64,000 nucleotides of DNA from Pomacea canaliculata (GCF_003073045.1 NC_037592.1:40481760-40545759); one strand, 5' to 3'. Shown: positions 1-12,906, counted from the first letter of the stretch. Notes: a model not told the origin generated them from the letters alone. Translations and numbers: made by a program.

Positions 1-600
1 AGTTGACACAACTCGTACCTGTACAGCCTGAGGACAGACCAGTGGGAGAGACGTGTGCTGTTTGTAATGAGAAAAGACTAGGGGAGATCAGACGATTGTT
101 CAACCGCAGATAACACTTGTTGATAAACAGCAGGGATCGAATCCCGTGTCACGATAACAGGTCATCACTCATATCAGTGCTCCTACACTTTTTTAGTATT
201 TGATTTAGAAGACTGAAGACTGGCTTCTCGTAGTGAACAGCAATCAGTTGTCTTCACCTTGTTTGTCTGCGTGTTGCTACACAAATGTCGCACGGTAAAT
301 GTTTATCAGGTATGTAGATGTGATTGTTTACTAGAGTTTTTAAATCGAAGCAATAGCACAGACAATTCCATTAAAGCCTTCGATTACCTGCACAACTCAG
401 CATCTGTTTAATTCTGTAACAAAACATTTTAGCTGTTGTCTTGTAAAGTATTTGTGGGTTGAATGTGAGTCCGTTGACTCGCTCGTGCCCAGTGAGACAT
501 AATAAAAGTCTTCCACTGATTACTGGCAGTAAACACTACAGGATGTTTAACAACTGTTGTTGATTGTGTTTGTCTTACACCGGACCATGGAGCCTGAAGA
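1..600. repeat. Segmental duplication containing the 5' end of AIG1 gene A
   Basis: This stretch is near-identical to 48187-48825 upstream of pseudogene D, and its first part is also found at about 46080-46340. It carries the upstream region, the tiny first coding exon and the start of intron 1. Read on the minus strand, about 90-210 contains tRNA-like elements, including a GATTCGATCCC box-B-like motif, so a tRNA-derived SINE is probably embedded. The copies differ in a central A-run, which is absent here and long in the other two. Confidence 0.75.
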
Positions 601-3349
601 TGGGCCTACCACCAATTCCTGCCAATTAAATGTTTGGGTTTTTTGTTTTGTTTTTTTGCGGTGTGGGCCAATGAGAATTTGCTTTCGTCGGAAAAGTGAT
701 GTTTGTGTACAAAATCGCTGAAGGGATTGTAAATAAAGATGTTTTGAATGAGTACAATCTGAAGTGTCTGCTTAAATTTCTTACTCACTTCACTTGATAT
801 CCACAAGGATGAATGATTGATGACATCGTTACATCACGTGTTCACAGTACAAGATAGATTGCAATGAGCTTTACATGCTTGTGTTTCTCTTCTGAACTTT
901 GTAGAAAGGAAAAGATATCTTTACTGTCTATTGTTGGTAAAGAAAAGATGAGATTTCCACCTACAAGTGTTCGCCTAACATTTACTTGGATGAGGACGTG
1001 AGCTTTAACTGGGGAAACATGTTTTTCATCCTTTGTTATGGTTAAAAACGTTTTTATAGAAAATATTTTACTTTACATTTGTCTTAGCTTTTTTTTGCTA
1101 TTTAGACCAGTCGCTACGGTTCCTGCTTGTCGGGAAAACTGGATCCGGCAAAAAATCCACTGGAAACACAATATTGGGAGAACATCTCTTTGACAGCAAT
1201 ACAGACAGGTCCTCGGACACTGCCACCTGTACTCTACGCCGGCAAGAGTGTAAAGGGAGAATTGTTGAAGTAAGTCCGTCCTCTCTCTCCTTACAGACTT
1301 ACTTGTTTGTACAGTGATGTTACAACACACTAACACAATCACTAGTATACATACTGGAACAAACACTCACAGATTATGACAGGGTGCCTGCTGACCTGTG
1401 TACACGTGTCGTGTGTATACATCAGCGTTGCACTGATCACCTCGATTCCCTCAAAAGATGAGTTCATGTGTCATCCTGCTCCTGTTTGCTGGATAATTAA
1501 AGTTATATCACTAAACTGTGTTGTGAAATAAAGAATTATAGCTTGACTTTACTCCCTCTACATTCTGCTAACATCCCTTTTCCTTATCTATTAAATTTTC
1601 CAGTTCTCTCATTTTTTGAGCAAGGTTTTTGGGAATAATACATTTTTTAAATAGTAGTTGTTATTGAAAAATGTTGATTTAGGGATACATTAAAAAAGGA
1701 CTAGTCAACGTTCTGAATTATGTTTGCTCAACTGCGTGTACCACAGCACAGGTGGTACAAGATGCCGCCATGTTCTGCATTTAAGTGACGTCATTTGCAT
1801 TGGCGTCCAACCAGTCTTCCAGCAGCCCTCGTCTTTTTGTCTGTTAAACTACTGGATACAACTCATAAATTAGAATTAGTTTGTGTTCCAATGGAAATAC
1901 ATTGCTACCCAGAGCTGTGTTTAGAGCCCTACTGTAAAGTAAACAATAACACCCTCTGAGTACTATTTTGACGATTTTATGACGATTCTCAAAGGTTTTC
2001 ATATATTAAACCTTTTTGTCAAGGAGATAGAGGACCTTCGCAAAGTCATCTAACTGGAGAAACAATGTAGACATGAGAACTATTAATGTTAATGTTGTAA
2101 ACTGAAACAGTGATGTGATGTGATGTGAAATGACGTTTCTCTACAGGTCATGGACTCGCCGGGTCTGTTCGACACAAGAAGGAAGCACGAGGAGGTGGCG
2201 GCGGATGTTGTTCAAGCCCTCGCCTGCTTGCATCCGGGCATCACAGCCATACTCTACGTCATCATGCTGGGTACCCGCTACATGGAGGACGACACTAAAG
2301 TCTACAACAGGCTGAAGGCTTTGTTAGACACACGTGTAACCCAGTACATGATCATTATCTTCACACGCGGTGACGACCTGAACAAGAAAAAGAAGACCAT
2401 CGATGAAATGTTGCTCAAGGCCCCCGAAGGTCTCCACACGGTCCTGAGGGAGTGCGACAACCGCCACGTGGTGTTTGACAACATGGCTGACAACAAGCAG
2501 TCGCAGGTGGAGCAGTTGCTGGAGGTGGTACACAAGATGAGTCTGGCTCATGGCGGGAAACCTTACACGTGTCCTAAGTACACTGACATCGGTAAAAAAG
2601 TGGAGGAGGAGGTGTCGAGGAAAATGCAAGAGGTGGAGAAAAAAGAAGTCAAGTCAACTACGTACGAGCTCAAACTTTTAACGGAGACGAAGGAAATACA
2701 AGTGCAGGCGGAAAAAGAAAACAATGAAATCGAGAAAAGAGAAATTTATCTGCAGCAAAAAGAAATGGAAATAGAGAATCAAAGAAAAGAACTTGAAATA
2801 AAGGAAGAGGAGATGAGAAAGAAAGATCAGGAAATACAAATGAAAATGAAGCAAATAGAAGAGAAAGCGGACAAACAAAGAAAGGAATTTGAGAGAAAGG
2901 AAGAGAGAGACAAACGAATGAGAGAGAAAGCTCAGGAAATACAAGAGAAAATGAAGCAGATGGAAGAGAAAGCGGAGAAACAAAGAAAAGCATTTGAAAA
3001 AAAGGAAGAAGAAAGAAATGAGCAAATGAGAAAGAATGAGTTGGAAAGGGAGAAACAGCTGAAGTCCTTGATGGAATCCTTAGACAAGCAGCAGCTCAGT
3101 GCTGAGAGGGTGGAGCAGGAGATGAAGACATTTCGACAGGAAGCAAGAAAGAGCGAGGGAGAAAGAGCGGAGAGAGATGGAGCAGGAGAGGGAAAGAGAA
3201 AGACAAGGTGTAGAGAACATACAGCAGCAGGTGGAGATGACACGGCGATACGAGGAGCGTCTGGAGGACGAACGTCAGGCGAGAACAGTTCGAGAAGATC
3301 ATCACCAGAGTCAGATACAGAAGCTGCTGGACGACATAGCAGATCGTGA
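285..3349 (+). CDS. AIG1/GIMAP-type GTPase gene A, coiled coil, frameshifted C-terminus
   Basis: Exons are 285-309, 1106-1269 and 2147-3349, with GT-AG sites and phases 1 and 0; the product would be 463 aa. The start matches the position of the 25-nt first exons of paralogues B and C. The AIG1 domain covers about residues 12-250, with P-loop [16 protein letters not shown] and the [12 protein letters not shown] block; a K/E/R/Q-rich coiled coil follows. There are two oddities. The P-loop Ser/Thr that follows the invariant Lys in the paralogues is Lys here. There is also one extra base near 3144 compared with pseudogene D. The second lesion shifts the tail, so the protein stops at 3349. The ancestral frame continues to 3473 and would end in the CaaX-like CVLL. 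It may be a recent pseudogene or an assembly error. AIG1 proteins are GTP-binding immune or stress proteins that oligomerise on membranes; the role here is inferred. Confidence 0.78.
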
Positions 3350-3479
3350 AAATGAGAAGCAGAGGATGAAGAAGATGATAGATGAGCGAGAGAAGCTGCA
3401 TCAGACGGAGCTGAAGGAGCTCAAGCGCAGACTGGACGACGCCATCTACAGCAGTTCGTGTGTTCTTCTATGATCTGAG

Positions 3480-5590
3480 GAAAATTATTATCGATACTTA
3501 CAGGAAGCTTAGTTGGAGAACAAAGCACACTCCTAACTTCACACAACTGTATGAAATAGACATTTAAAACAGATTATTAGTTGCGAGGAAACTAATTCTG
3601 AAATTCATTACTGTGCGTCCCTAGAGAGAGCGAGCAACCGGACAAGGAGAGAGAGAGAGTTACATTCTCCATTTTAACAGATTATTGAGAATTGAAAAAC
3701 AACATGTAAGTTTGGTAAGGAAGGACAAGTCATCGTGATGTAATTTAATGTCGGTGGGGAACAACAACACAGCGTGCACACAGTCACAGTATTGAGGTTT
3801 GTTTTATACCGAGGTGTACATGTTTTACTCACAACAATTTGTTGTGTACTTTGTGTTGTCAGGCATAGTAAAGACATTTTGTTTATCAACTCTTGGAGCT
3901 TCTAAATGTTATCCTATTAATATCGGATATGTTATACTTTTATTTGTATTGTAAACATTAATTTGGATACAAAAAATAGTTAAAGAAGTGATTAATGTAA
4001 AAAGAAAAGGACTGTTTACAGTTATAGATATCATTAAACTTGTTTGTTGTCTGCCAACAATTCTAATAATGTGATATTATTAGGTTTTTAGTGTCAATTA
4101 CCCATGGTAAAGGTATATTTCAATACAGGTACCACAGTTCAACAAATCAACCATGTTTTCTTCTAGACAAAAAACCCCCAAAAAACCAGAATGTCAGTTG
4201 AGATTTGACTATGAGAAAGAACGAAAGTTCAGCGACGGTTTATACTTTGACATGAACAGGCCTAGGTTATTTTAAATTTGAATGTTTTTCAATTTGAGTA
4301 TCGTCAGCAAACAAATGAATAATTGTGGCGACGGGAAACAAAACAAAGGTAAAAGAGTTCACCAAAGCAAGAAAAGGCGAACGTCGTCAAGGTCCTGCGT
4401 TGCAGTAATCAGCCACCCGTAAAATCGCGAGTATTTGTTTCAATGATCCAATCCTTGATCTGCAAAAGAGCAGAGAGGGCAATGATTGGCAAGACCTGGG
4501 CAAGGAGCGGTGTAGTGTTACCAAAGTAAGCCAAAGCACTGGTATATATACTGGTAACATTATACAGGGTGCTTCGGTTTCTCTTTCTCCTTTAGAAGAT
4601 TAGACCGAGATTTCTTTCTTGAGCAGGCATAATGACACAATAGTGTGTGTGTGTGTGCGCGTGAATTTATTGTCTGGGAGTAAAGGGGTATACTTGTGTT
4701 TTGTGGTTGGTGTTGAGAGAAACACGCAAATATTATGGTGCACGTGTGCTTAAATACAAAATAAACCCCACCAAAAAACAACAAAAACCCAACTATACTT
4801 ATAACTTTGAAAGACGATGTAGAGAGAGATGAGAACTTTTGATATTATCTGTTGAGTTTCACTTTGCAATACATTGTTTTGGTTGCTGTGAGGCAGTTAC
4901 ATGTCACCAGTCCTGTCTTGTTACGTTTACTTGTCATGTGATTATTACATCCCGTTTGTCTGTCTGTCAATCCGTTGCTGACTTTTTTGTTTATATTGTG
5001 CATGCATAGCTAAACTATATACAAATGGAAAAATAAACTAAAAAACAAACAAGCCCTCACACCTGCGCAGCTCTTTTAATTTCATAGCAGCTAGTGAGAG
5101 GAGTCGCCATTGTATCCTGTAAGCCATGTCGCACGTTACCGTGACAGTACGGGTGAATGATTTCTTCTCCTTTCTCAGGAGTGCTGCTGAGAAAAAAGAA
5201 GTGAAGCTGGAGATTTTCCCAAAAATGACATTCAAAAGCCTCGCATAAAAACAGTATAAAAACCCTCCCCAAAACCAGGCGTTAAGTTTTCTCATATGTC
5301 AGTACATTAGAACTTTATTATAAGTAGGATATGAAGCTTGCATTTTGTTGTGAAGGAAGTCTAGTCCCTCCTCTTGGCCTTGTATTCACCTTGAAATATT
5401 CTAGCACAGAGGCGTAAACCTTTATTAGATGGCTATATGAAAATTAAATCCAAATTGGGAAGACATTTTATTACTTTGAGCGCTAAACCCTCCATTAATT
5501 CTTCGCCGTAAACGTTTTTTCCTTTGCATTCAGTAAACTATTTTTACTGTGATGTCTTACCTAACGAGAGGCGTGCTTATAAAACTAAAC
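3480..5590. other. Intergenic, no gene seen
   Basis: This is AT-rich sequence between genes A and B with only short chance ORFs. About 4560-4790, with a GT run near 4644, is a diverged relative of about 21480-21680 and less clearly of 51120-51260. It is therefore an old dispersed repeat or duplicated upstream block. No coding exon could be supported. Confidence 0.5.
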
Positions 5591-5665
5591 ATCATAAAGG
5601 TTTTCGGAAAACATTAAGTTTTTTAATGTGTAAGTGCTTGCGCACTTTATTCTGGTGTAGGTATG

Positions 5666-5673
5666 TATATAAG
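5666..5673 (+). promoter_or_regulatory. TATA box of AIG1 gene B
   Basis: TATATAAG lies 78 bp before the ATG at 5744. The surrounding block (about 5595-5743) is conserved with the block before gene C (about 40905-41044), where TATAAG lies 76 bp before its ATG. Confidence 0.75.
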
Positions 5674-5743
5674 ACTGGGATGTGCAGCGACCACATAATA
5701 GTTGCTACAGCTCTGTGACATCGTGTGGAGATAGTCGGGCACA

Positions 5744-8700
5744 ATGGCTATGAGCAAGCCCTCCGCAGGTGGGTGTCTTTTTGTTTTTATGTATTTTGTA
5801 CAGTTTAACTTTAAAATTGCTAAGAATGCAACATTGCTTGTCATTTATGTTATAATATTTTGTGTTCATATTGTATCGTTTAATAACTGTGTTTGCCTAT
5901 GTCAGAGAGATCGTGACGATTTTGTGCCCCAAGATATTGTCCCGTTTGTCATGTGTAGCGATGGTTTATAAAACATAATGATCTATATTACTTCACACAG
6001 CCTTTGCTCACCGTATTATTTTACCAACATCTTGGCGCTACAAGAAAGCGCATAATACATGCAAGATTTTATTTCGTGGTAACACCCATCATTACTGGAC
6101 AGTTTAAAAAGATAGAAATGAGCATGTACACGTATTTTAGTTTAACTTTTTCATAGTGTTCTTTTGTCACCTGAACAGATCAGACACTTCGTTTTCTACT
6201 CGTCGGGAAAACTGGGTCCGGCAAAAGTTCAACGGGAAACACAATATTTGGAGAAGAACTCTTTGACAGCGACTTGAACTTTGCCTCCGTCACTAGCACC
6301 TGTACTCTTCGCCGTAAAGAGTATAATGGGACACTGATTGAGGTTAGTGTATGCTTTTCTTTGTAAGACATCTATTGTCGCGTTCCACCCCCAGTGGCTG
6401 CGGAAGCACGCGCACAGCCGCTCACACAGCCGGTCAGACACGCACAGACACTCGGCTGGAGGCGGGCAGCGACTTACCTCTCGAAACCCGTGCACGGCAC
6501 AAACCACGACAAAGACGGGAAAAACGATACAAGCACGCAATTTAATAACAAATATAAACACGAATACACATACACCCACACACACCCACAGAAAACCGGA
6601 TCAAAAAATACACCTACGAGTACTCGTCAAATAAATATAAAAAGCACAGGGGACTGCCTCCACGTAAAGAGGTTACAAATAAAATACACACACACAGCAG
6701 AGAAAATACAAAGTGCACTGCGACACAGCACAGTCAGTGTCTGCTCAAAGTGTTCGTAGAATCAACGGAAACACCAGTCTTCTTCTCCTCCAGCTGGCCC
6801 CCCCTCCCTCCTCGCGTCCAGGTACGAGAGGTGGGTAGGCCGCTGGTCACGTGAACCCCTGCTCGCCGGTCCTAACCCTGGCTGCTCCACTTAAGGCTGG
6901 CCACACACCCGCGCAGCGAGGTCACGTGTTCACACGCCGATGAGATGACGTGGGTACAGGGTGGCTGGTTGACACAATGGCGGATGAGACGTCAACGACG
7001 AAGAACACATAGAGTCTGTCGAACACGAGGAAGATGCGAAATACGAAGACGTTGCAAAATATGGCGAACATGTAGAACAGATAAAAGCCTGTAGAAAAAA
7101 AAAACCAAAAACAATTCCTACAATAAACAGGCAGCTCTTCCACAACTGCACAGTTTCTACACACATATTCTAGCACACGTATATGCATGTGACCGTTACA
7201 GCGCCGGTCCTAAAGCATACAAATCCATTTAATAAAACACGGGTGCGCGCCACATGCGCTGCGACCCGGCCAATACAAAAGCCATTCTAACCGGACACAA
7301 GTCTTACACTCAAAAAAAAAAAAAAAAAAAAAAATCGTGAACATAGTCATTAACATATAAAGATCAACCCATTCACACTCCAATCCAACTAAAGGCCCCA
7401 TAGACTGGAAACGTGTAGAACTCAAAAAGAAATGGACTCTACTAACCCAAATCGGCTTGTGATGGTACCCGACGGTCAGCTGCCCTCCACAACAGGAATG
7501 GCAGAAACTCTCCCGTGGAAATCCGCGGACACTTTCCAAGGGAAACTCACATGGCCTGGGTAAAACGGCGCAGACTACACTGCCCAATTGGCCCGGCCTC
7601 CCGCCGTCCTTTCAGACACAACACGCTCCTCTCTCCACCGAGCCCAGGTCAGAACTGCCATGAGGGACGCTGCTCTCTGGGGTCACTTCCTGTCGCCCAG
7701 GGGCTGTGACCAATCGTCAGCGCCCACGACACCCAGCCCATGCCAAGGCGCGTGAACGCTTTTCACGCCAAAAACCTTGGACACGGGAAGGGAGGGCCCG
7801 ACCAGTGCACCCCCAAAGCTCCCACCGGCAGCACACAGCACTCAAGCCGACGTCACGTGACGTAGCAAGAGCGTGACGTAAGACACGGCTACGGTCAGCG
7901 GGAGAAGGCCTTGACCCTTTTCCCCGCGAACTGTACAAAAAACAGCCGTCAACCGTCGTCTGCTGTGAGCTGCCTTACTGAACAGGAGCGTCCCCAGGCG
8001 CTGACAGAAGGGCCGAAATCGTGATACGCGACATGGGACAGTGACATTACAATATGCAAACGCCATTATTTGATACATATTAAGAAAGAACCCTGTATTA
8101 TACATACAATTAAACTTATATTACTATTAACATGTAAAATTTTTTTTACAACAAACGTCTTTAACGGTTGCCAATTGTACACTAGTAAAAAGACCTAAGA
8201 CAAAGCACAAATAATATTGCCAGACCTACACCAGCTTTGGTGCCCATTTAGATGACTCCTCAGTTAACAATGCTGATAAGGTTCTTTCCTTGCACTCCTT
8301 TGTCCTGTATAACCCTGACCCATCTGACTTTCATTAACCCTGAAAGATTTATTTACGGGTGTCATGGTTACAATTTTGGCAATTTTGGAGCGCCTAGGTG
8401 CCACTCCTTCGTAGGCGAGTCCCTCTGACGTATTAGTGTCGGGTTTACCAATGTATACCACTAGCCACGATAGGTCGCAATCACAGGGGATTAAAATCAC
8501 CACGGAAAAAAGCAGGGTAATACTAAACACCGTTTTCCCGAAAAGGTCGATTTGTGATTGAACAACGAGCAACCGGAAGAGGTTCAGTCCTTCAAATACC
8601 TCCTCGCGACCATCACCAGAGAGGGTGACAGCACGGAGGATGTTCATCAGAGGACCATAGCCGCAACAGCAGCAATGACTAGAGTGAACAAAATTAGGAA

Positions 8701-11256
8701 CAGAAAAAGCATCTCGTTTGTTACCAAATTAGGCTTTACAAGACTGTCGTTGTCCTCATTGTGCTGAACGGCTGTGAGTCTTGGACACTTGCTCACAGAT
8801 AAAGAACAAAGATAACATCGTCCGAGATGAAAAGCTATAGGAGATTGGTATGTATCTCTTATAGAAGGGAAAAGACGAACGAATTCGTGAGTTACCTGGT
8901 TCGCAGTCTGGTGGGTCCCCAGGTAACTCTGCTCACAGTCGTGAGGCGGCAAAAATTGAAGTGCTTTGGACATGTCATCCGGCACGATGCTCTACCGATT
9001 GTGTTGCAAAGTACTGTCGAAGGAAAAAAAGAAGAGTGGGCAAGCAGAAGAAACTCTGGGCTAGCAGCGTGAAGGATTGGACACGTGTGTTGAGCGGCAA
9101 GATGACCGATTGTGGCCAGTGGTAGAGATTCGTAAACCGGACACTAATACATCAGAAGGACTCGCCTACGACGCTCCAAATACTATCCAGTCACTTTCCC
9201 AGAATGCTCCACTTTAGTTTCGTTAAACTAACGCATATTACGTCATAAATTAGAGTTAGTTTGTGTTCCAATGGAAAACATTACAAAAACAATACGGATT
9301 TCATAAATTGACCTAGAGGTCATTAAGCAACCCACAGTTAGAACTCTTTATCCGAATATTGAAACACAGATGTACAATTGGAAAATTTAATGAATGTTTA
9401 AAAATAAACGAAGAAGTGTTTGCTAAACACTGGCTTATGTATTATGCATCTGTGAGAGATAATAAATGCTATATATATATAAACATTCAGAACATCAGTA
9501 TCCTTCTTGTAAAACTTTATGTTGCATTCGCTTTTATTTTATTTTCACCTTCAATCAGGTTTGAAAACCCAAAACGATCGCTGTTTCACTGATGCTTCCA
9601 GAGGGATCAAAATGATTTAACCAAAGTTTTATTGTATTGAAACCCGCTTTGTTAAGGAGACAGGCCTTCACAAAGTCGCCTAAATCTAGAATCTTGAACT
9701 AATAGTGATAGTGTTGTCATGACAGCAAACTGATATCGTGACTTTGAAATGATTTCTCTCATCAGGTCATGGACTCGCCGGGTCTCTTCGACAACAAAAG
9801 AAAGGAAGAAGAGGTGGCTGCGGATGTTGTTCAAGCCCTCGCCTGCTTGCACCCGGGCATCACAGCCGTGCTGTACGTCATCATGCTGGGTACCCGCTAC
9901 ACTGAGGAGGACACTGAAGTCTACGACAGGCTGAAGGCTTTGTTGGACCCACGTGTAACTCAGTACACGATCCTTATCTTCACACGTGGTGACGACCTGA
10001 AGAAGAAAACCAAGACCATCGATGAAATGTTGCTCCAGGCCCCTGAAGGTCTCCGCACGGTCCTGAGGGAGTGCGACAACCGCCACGTGTTATTTGACAA
10101 CATGGCTGACAACAAGCAGTCGCAGGTGGAGCAGTTGCTGGAGGTGGTACACAAGATGAGTCTGGCTCATGGCGGGGAACCTTACACGTGTCCTAAGTAC
10201 AGTGACATCGGTAAAAAGGTGGAGGAGGAGGAGGTGGCGAGCAGAATGCAAGAGGTGGAGGAGAGAGAGGTCAAGGACACTACGTACGAGCTCAAACTTT
10301 TGACGGAAACGAAAGAAGCACAAGAAAAGGGGGAGAGAGAAAAGAAAGAACTCGAGGAAAGGGAGAAGGAGATGCAGGCACAGATTGAGCAAATGCAAGT
10401 GGAAATACAGAAACAAAGAAAAGAATTTCAAAGAAAGGAAAACGAGAGAGACGAAGAAATGAGGAAGAAAGAAAAAGAAATGCAAATGAAATTGAAGCAA
10501 ATAGAAGAGGAAGCGAAGAATCAAAAAAGTAAATTTGAAAAAATGGAAAAGGTGAAAGACGAACAGATGAAAAAGGAAGTACAAGAAATGCAAATGAAAA
10601 TTAAGCGAATGGAAGAAGAAGCAATTAGAAGAAATAACGAGTTTGAGAGAAAGGAAAAGGAAAGAAATAAGCAAATGAGACAGAAGGAATTGGAAAGGGA
10701 GAAAGAACTGAAATTCTTTAAGGTAGCGTTAGACAAGCAGCAGCTCAGTGCTGAGCGGATGGAGCAGGAGATGAAGAAATTTCGACAAGAAGCAGAAACA
10801 GCGAGAGAGAAAAAGCGAAAAGAGATGGAGCAGCAAAGGAAAAGAGAAAGACAAGCTGTAGAGAACATACAGCAGCAGATGGAGAAGACGACACAGCAGC
10901 ACGAGGAGTGTCCGGCGTACGAACGTCAGGCGAGAAAAGTTCGGGAAGATAAGAATCAAAGGGGGATGATCAAGCTGGAGAAAGAAAGAAGATATCGAGA
11001 AGATCGGTATCAGAAAAAGATGAAGAAAATGGAGGAGGAGAGAAAAGACCGGGAATATGAGTTTCAGACTCAGATACAAAATATGGAGAAAGAGAAGAAA
11101 GAACGGGAAGATCGGCATCAGAAGGACATGAAGAGGCTAAAGGCATGTCAAGAAACAAAGCTTGAGAGCCAGAGAGATGAAATGGAGAAGCGGTATAAGG
11201 CGGAGCTGCAAAAGCTAAAGGATGAAATGGCCAAGAGCAGGTGTGTTGTTCAATGA
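5744..11256 (+). CDS. AIG1/GIMAP-type GTPase gene B with coiled coil and CaaX box
   Basis: Exons are 5744-5768, 6179-6342 and 9766-11256; the product is 559 aa. The start is chosen because the 25-nt first exon (MAMSKPSA) is conserved in gene C with the same phase-1 donor. The AIG1 G domain has P-loop GKTGSGKS (residues 18-25), DSPG (66-69), TRGD (136-139) and [12 protein letters not shown]. From about residue 225 the protein is a long charged coiled coil with three roughly 35-residue repeats. The last four residues are CVVQ, a CaaX box; X = Gln is typically farnesylated. The product is probably a membrane-tethered, GTP-regulated oligomer of the GIMAP kind. Intron 2 is swollen to 3.4 kb by repeat insertions. 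An AATAAA signal lies at 11432. It looks intact and is the closest relative of gene C. Confidence 0.9.
6376..8033. mobile_element. Unclassified GC-rich insertion in intron 2 of gene B
   Basis: Introns of genes B and C are alignable up to about 6375; gene B then carries sequence absent from C. It begins TGTCGCGT and, 1.66 kb on, there is ACGCGACA, an 8-bp inverted pair with TG...CA-type ends. No matching target duplication was found, and the A-run near 7314 and CA-rich stretches carry no convincing ORF. It could be a solo LTR or a nested composite. Confidence 0.35.
8555..9200 (+). mobile_element. LINE reverse-transcriptase C-terminal relic (RTE-like)
   Basis: Broken frames encode VQSFKYL, a KIRNRKSIS block and, after gaps, [15 protein letters not shown] and [12 protein letters not shown]. 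These are hallmarks of the C-terminal part of RTE-type non-LTR reverse transcriptases. Several frameshifts and stops make it dead. A piece of its 3' end (about 9115-9175) occurs in inverted orientation at about 8395-8470, so the insertion was rearranged. Confidence 0.75.
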
Positions 11257-11431
11257 CTTTCCTTGATTCTGAGATTAGGATTTGTTAAGAACAACAGTGA
11301 AAAGAAACTTACAGGAAGTCTTTCTAGAGAACACTGTCACACTTCTCATTGAATTCACACAACTGCATAAAATATACTTGTGTCAACCACATTATTACTG
11401 AGAAAAGCAGTTCGGAAAAACAGTTACAGAG

Positions 11432-11437
11432 AATAAA
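11432..11437 (+). promoter_or_regulatory. Polyadenylation signal of gene B
   Basis: AATAAA lies 176 bp after the stop codon of gene B and is the first canonical signal downstream. Confidence 0.5.
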
Positions 11438-11505
11438 TAGGCCGTTATAATTATATAATATAATAGTGTTTAAATATGAGATTAGGCTATTTGTGATTTA
11501 ATAAG

Positions 11506-11836
11506 GAGTGTTGTTCATAGGAATGTTATTACCATGGGAATCCCATGGGATGGGATGGGACAGCACACATTTGTATTTCCCATGGTAGTCGATACTTGAT
11601 ATTGTAAAATAAATTTACGCTGAAATCTGCAGTTGCGTAAGTAAATTATTGGAAAAATGAACTTAGATTTCCACTGATAAGAAGTGCGAAATTGTTTTGG
11701 CCGTACCAGCAGTGTTGTCCATAGGAATGTTATTACCTTGGAAACGTCCCATGGGATGGGATGTGATAGAACAGGCATAAATTGCCATGGAATGGGATGG
11801 GATGGGATAGAAAAAAATGTCCCATGAACAAACCTG
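11506..11836. mobile_element. hAT-like MITE, 'TTGTCCAT' family, copy 1
   Basis: The element is flanked by the exact 8-bp duplication TTAATAAG (11498-11505 and 11837-11844). Ends are GAGTGTTGTTCAT and its inverted partner ATGAACAAACCTG, with blocks of ATGGGATGGGATGGGA just inside. A second near-complete left end (CAGTGTTGTCCATAGG) lies internally at about 11708. The same layout occurs in the copy at 52255-52611, but with a different middle. Confidence 0.85.
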
Positions 11837-11844
11837 TTAATAAG

Positions 11845-12896
11845 GCTGTGAGGTGTTTAATGAGGACTGTAATCTGTAATCAGCGTTAATCTTGTTAGTA
11901 ACAATGTCAGTCAGTTCGTGTGGAAACAATTCATCAGAGATTACTTACATTGCTCAATCTGTATCATCTCACTGGAGTATAGTTAACTAACTGTAAGTGC
12001 TTAACCAGCACAAATTATTGGCTTATTGAGTGAAACGGAAAGATTGAATTTTTGGGAGCAGAGCATACGTTGCATGTTTATGTGAAATGTCGTTATAATA
12101 AATGCAATATTTCTTACCATACTTCCCACAATTCTCTCTCTATCACATGGGTATCAAACAATGATACTTTCTGTTATTTATATAAATATGATGACAAAAC
12201 AATATTTGATATAAAATTACCAGGAGTAATTTTTAGGGGGTAAGTGGCGGTATTATCAAATTACACTTTTATAATTAATTTGATTCAAAAGCCAAATTAG
12301 AATGCAAATTGCAATTGTACCATGTCAAGATAGGAATATGATATTCATCAATCACATGTTCACTGGTACCAGCTGATGACTGGAGAATTGACCTGCAGTG
12401 GAGGGAATCTGTCTTGGAGCAGCATCTAACAAGGCTAGCTCACTTAGTCTTGCATAGAAGAGATAAGCTTCTACTAAACTCAAATGACTTCTCAGTTCCT
12501 TCACAATCGCCATCCAGCTCCTTCTCCGTCTTTCTTCGGCGTCGACCACCCTCTAAGATACACTGAAAGACAGTCTTAGAATGTCATACGAGCTATATAG
12601 CTCAGATTTCCTTAAGAAATGGGCTTTCGGGAAATCACGAACACGTCCTTCAGGATGCGATCCCGGACATGGGAGGGACAGAGGGCGGACACACTCACAA
12701 GGAGCAATGACACGAGTCACTTGAGATGATGAAAAAGGTTATGCTGACGAAACCAGGTACGAAGGTGCCATCGCCCCCCCCCCCCTCACTCTTTGACCTA
12801 AGAGTTCACCGCTGATCACGTGACCACCACGTCAGACACAAATGTCGGCGGAAACTGGCGGGTGACTTGGAATCTAGTCACTGATGTGCTGATAAA
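11845..12896. other. Intergenic, no gene seen
   Basis: This is AT-rich with no supported exon. About 12590-12730 resembles about 40385-40510 (shared GGGAAATCACGAAC-like run), so it is a dispersed repeat fragment. A run of C sits at 12775-12784. Confidence 0.45.
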
Positions 12897-12906
12897 GGGA
12901 ACTTCC
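12897..12906. promoter_or_regulatory. kappaB-like site, ancestral PARP promoter
   Basis: GGGAACTTCC fits the NF-kappaB/Rel consensus GGGRNNYYCC. It sits 12 bp before a CTTATAAG copy that is the left target duplication of the 12926-15959 element. Before that insertion it would have lain just upstream of the PARP TATA box. A GTCACGTGACC-like palindromic region lies close by at about 12816-12826. Function is inferred. Confidence 0.45.

Noticed and set aside
120..170. Functional tRNA gene on the minus strand
   Set aside because: A box-B-like motif is present, but a complete cloverleaf could not be drawn and the segment is repeated with A-runs, as in a SINE.
2670..3401. Several minus-strand ORFs of 100 aa or more opposite the coiled coils (also near 10090-11118, 43014-44086, 48939-49870)
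   Set aside because: They are Phe/Leu/Ser-rich antisense shadows of Lys/Glu-rich coiled-coil codons; no independent coding signal.
6376..8033. Intact LTR retrotransposon in gene B intron 2
   Set aside because: Only an 8-bp inverted terminal match was found; no target duplication, primer site or coding region.
7842..8105. Minus-strand ORFs within the GC-rich insertion
   Set aside because: No domain or codon signal; they overlap other frames of the same repeat.
11515..11830. CRISPR-like or satellite array from the ATGGGATGGGA blocks
   Set aside because: The blocks are parts of inverted-ended MITEs with 8-bp target duplications in a eukaryotic genome.
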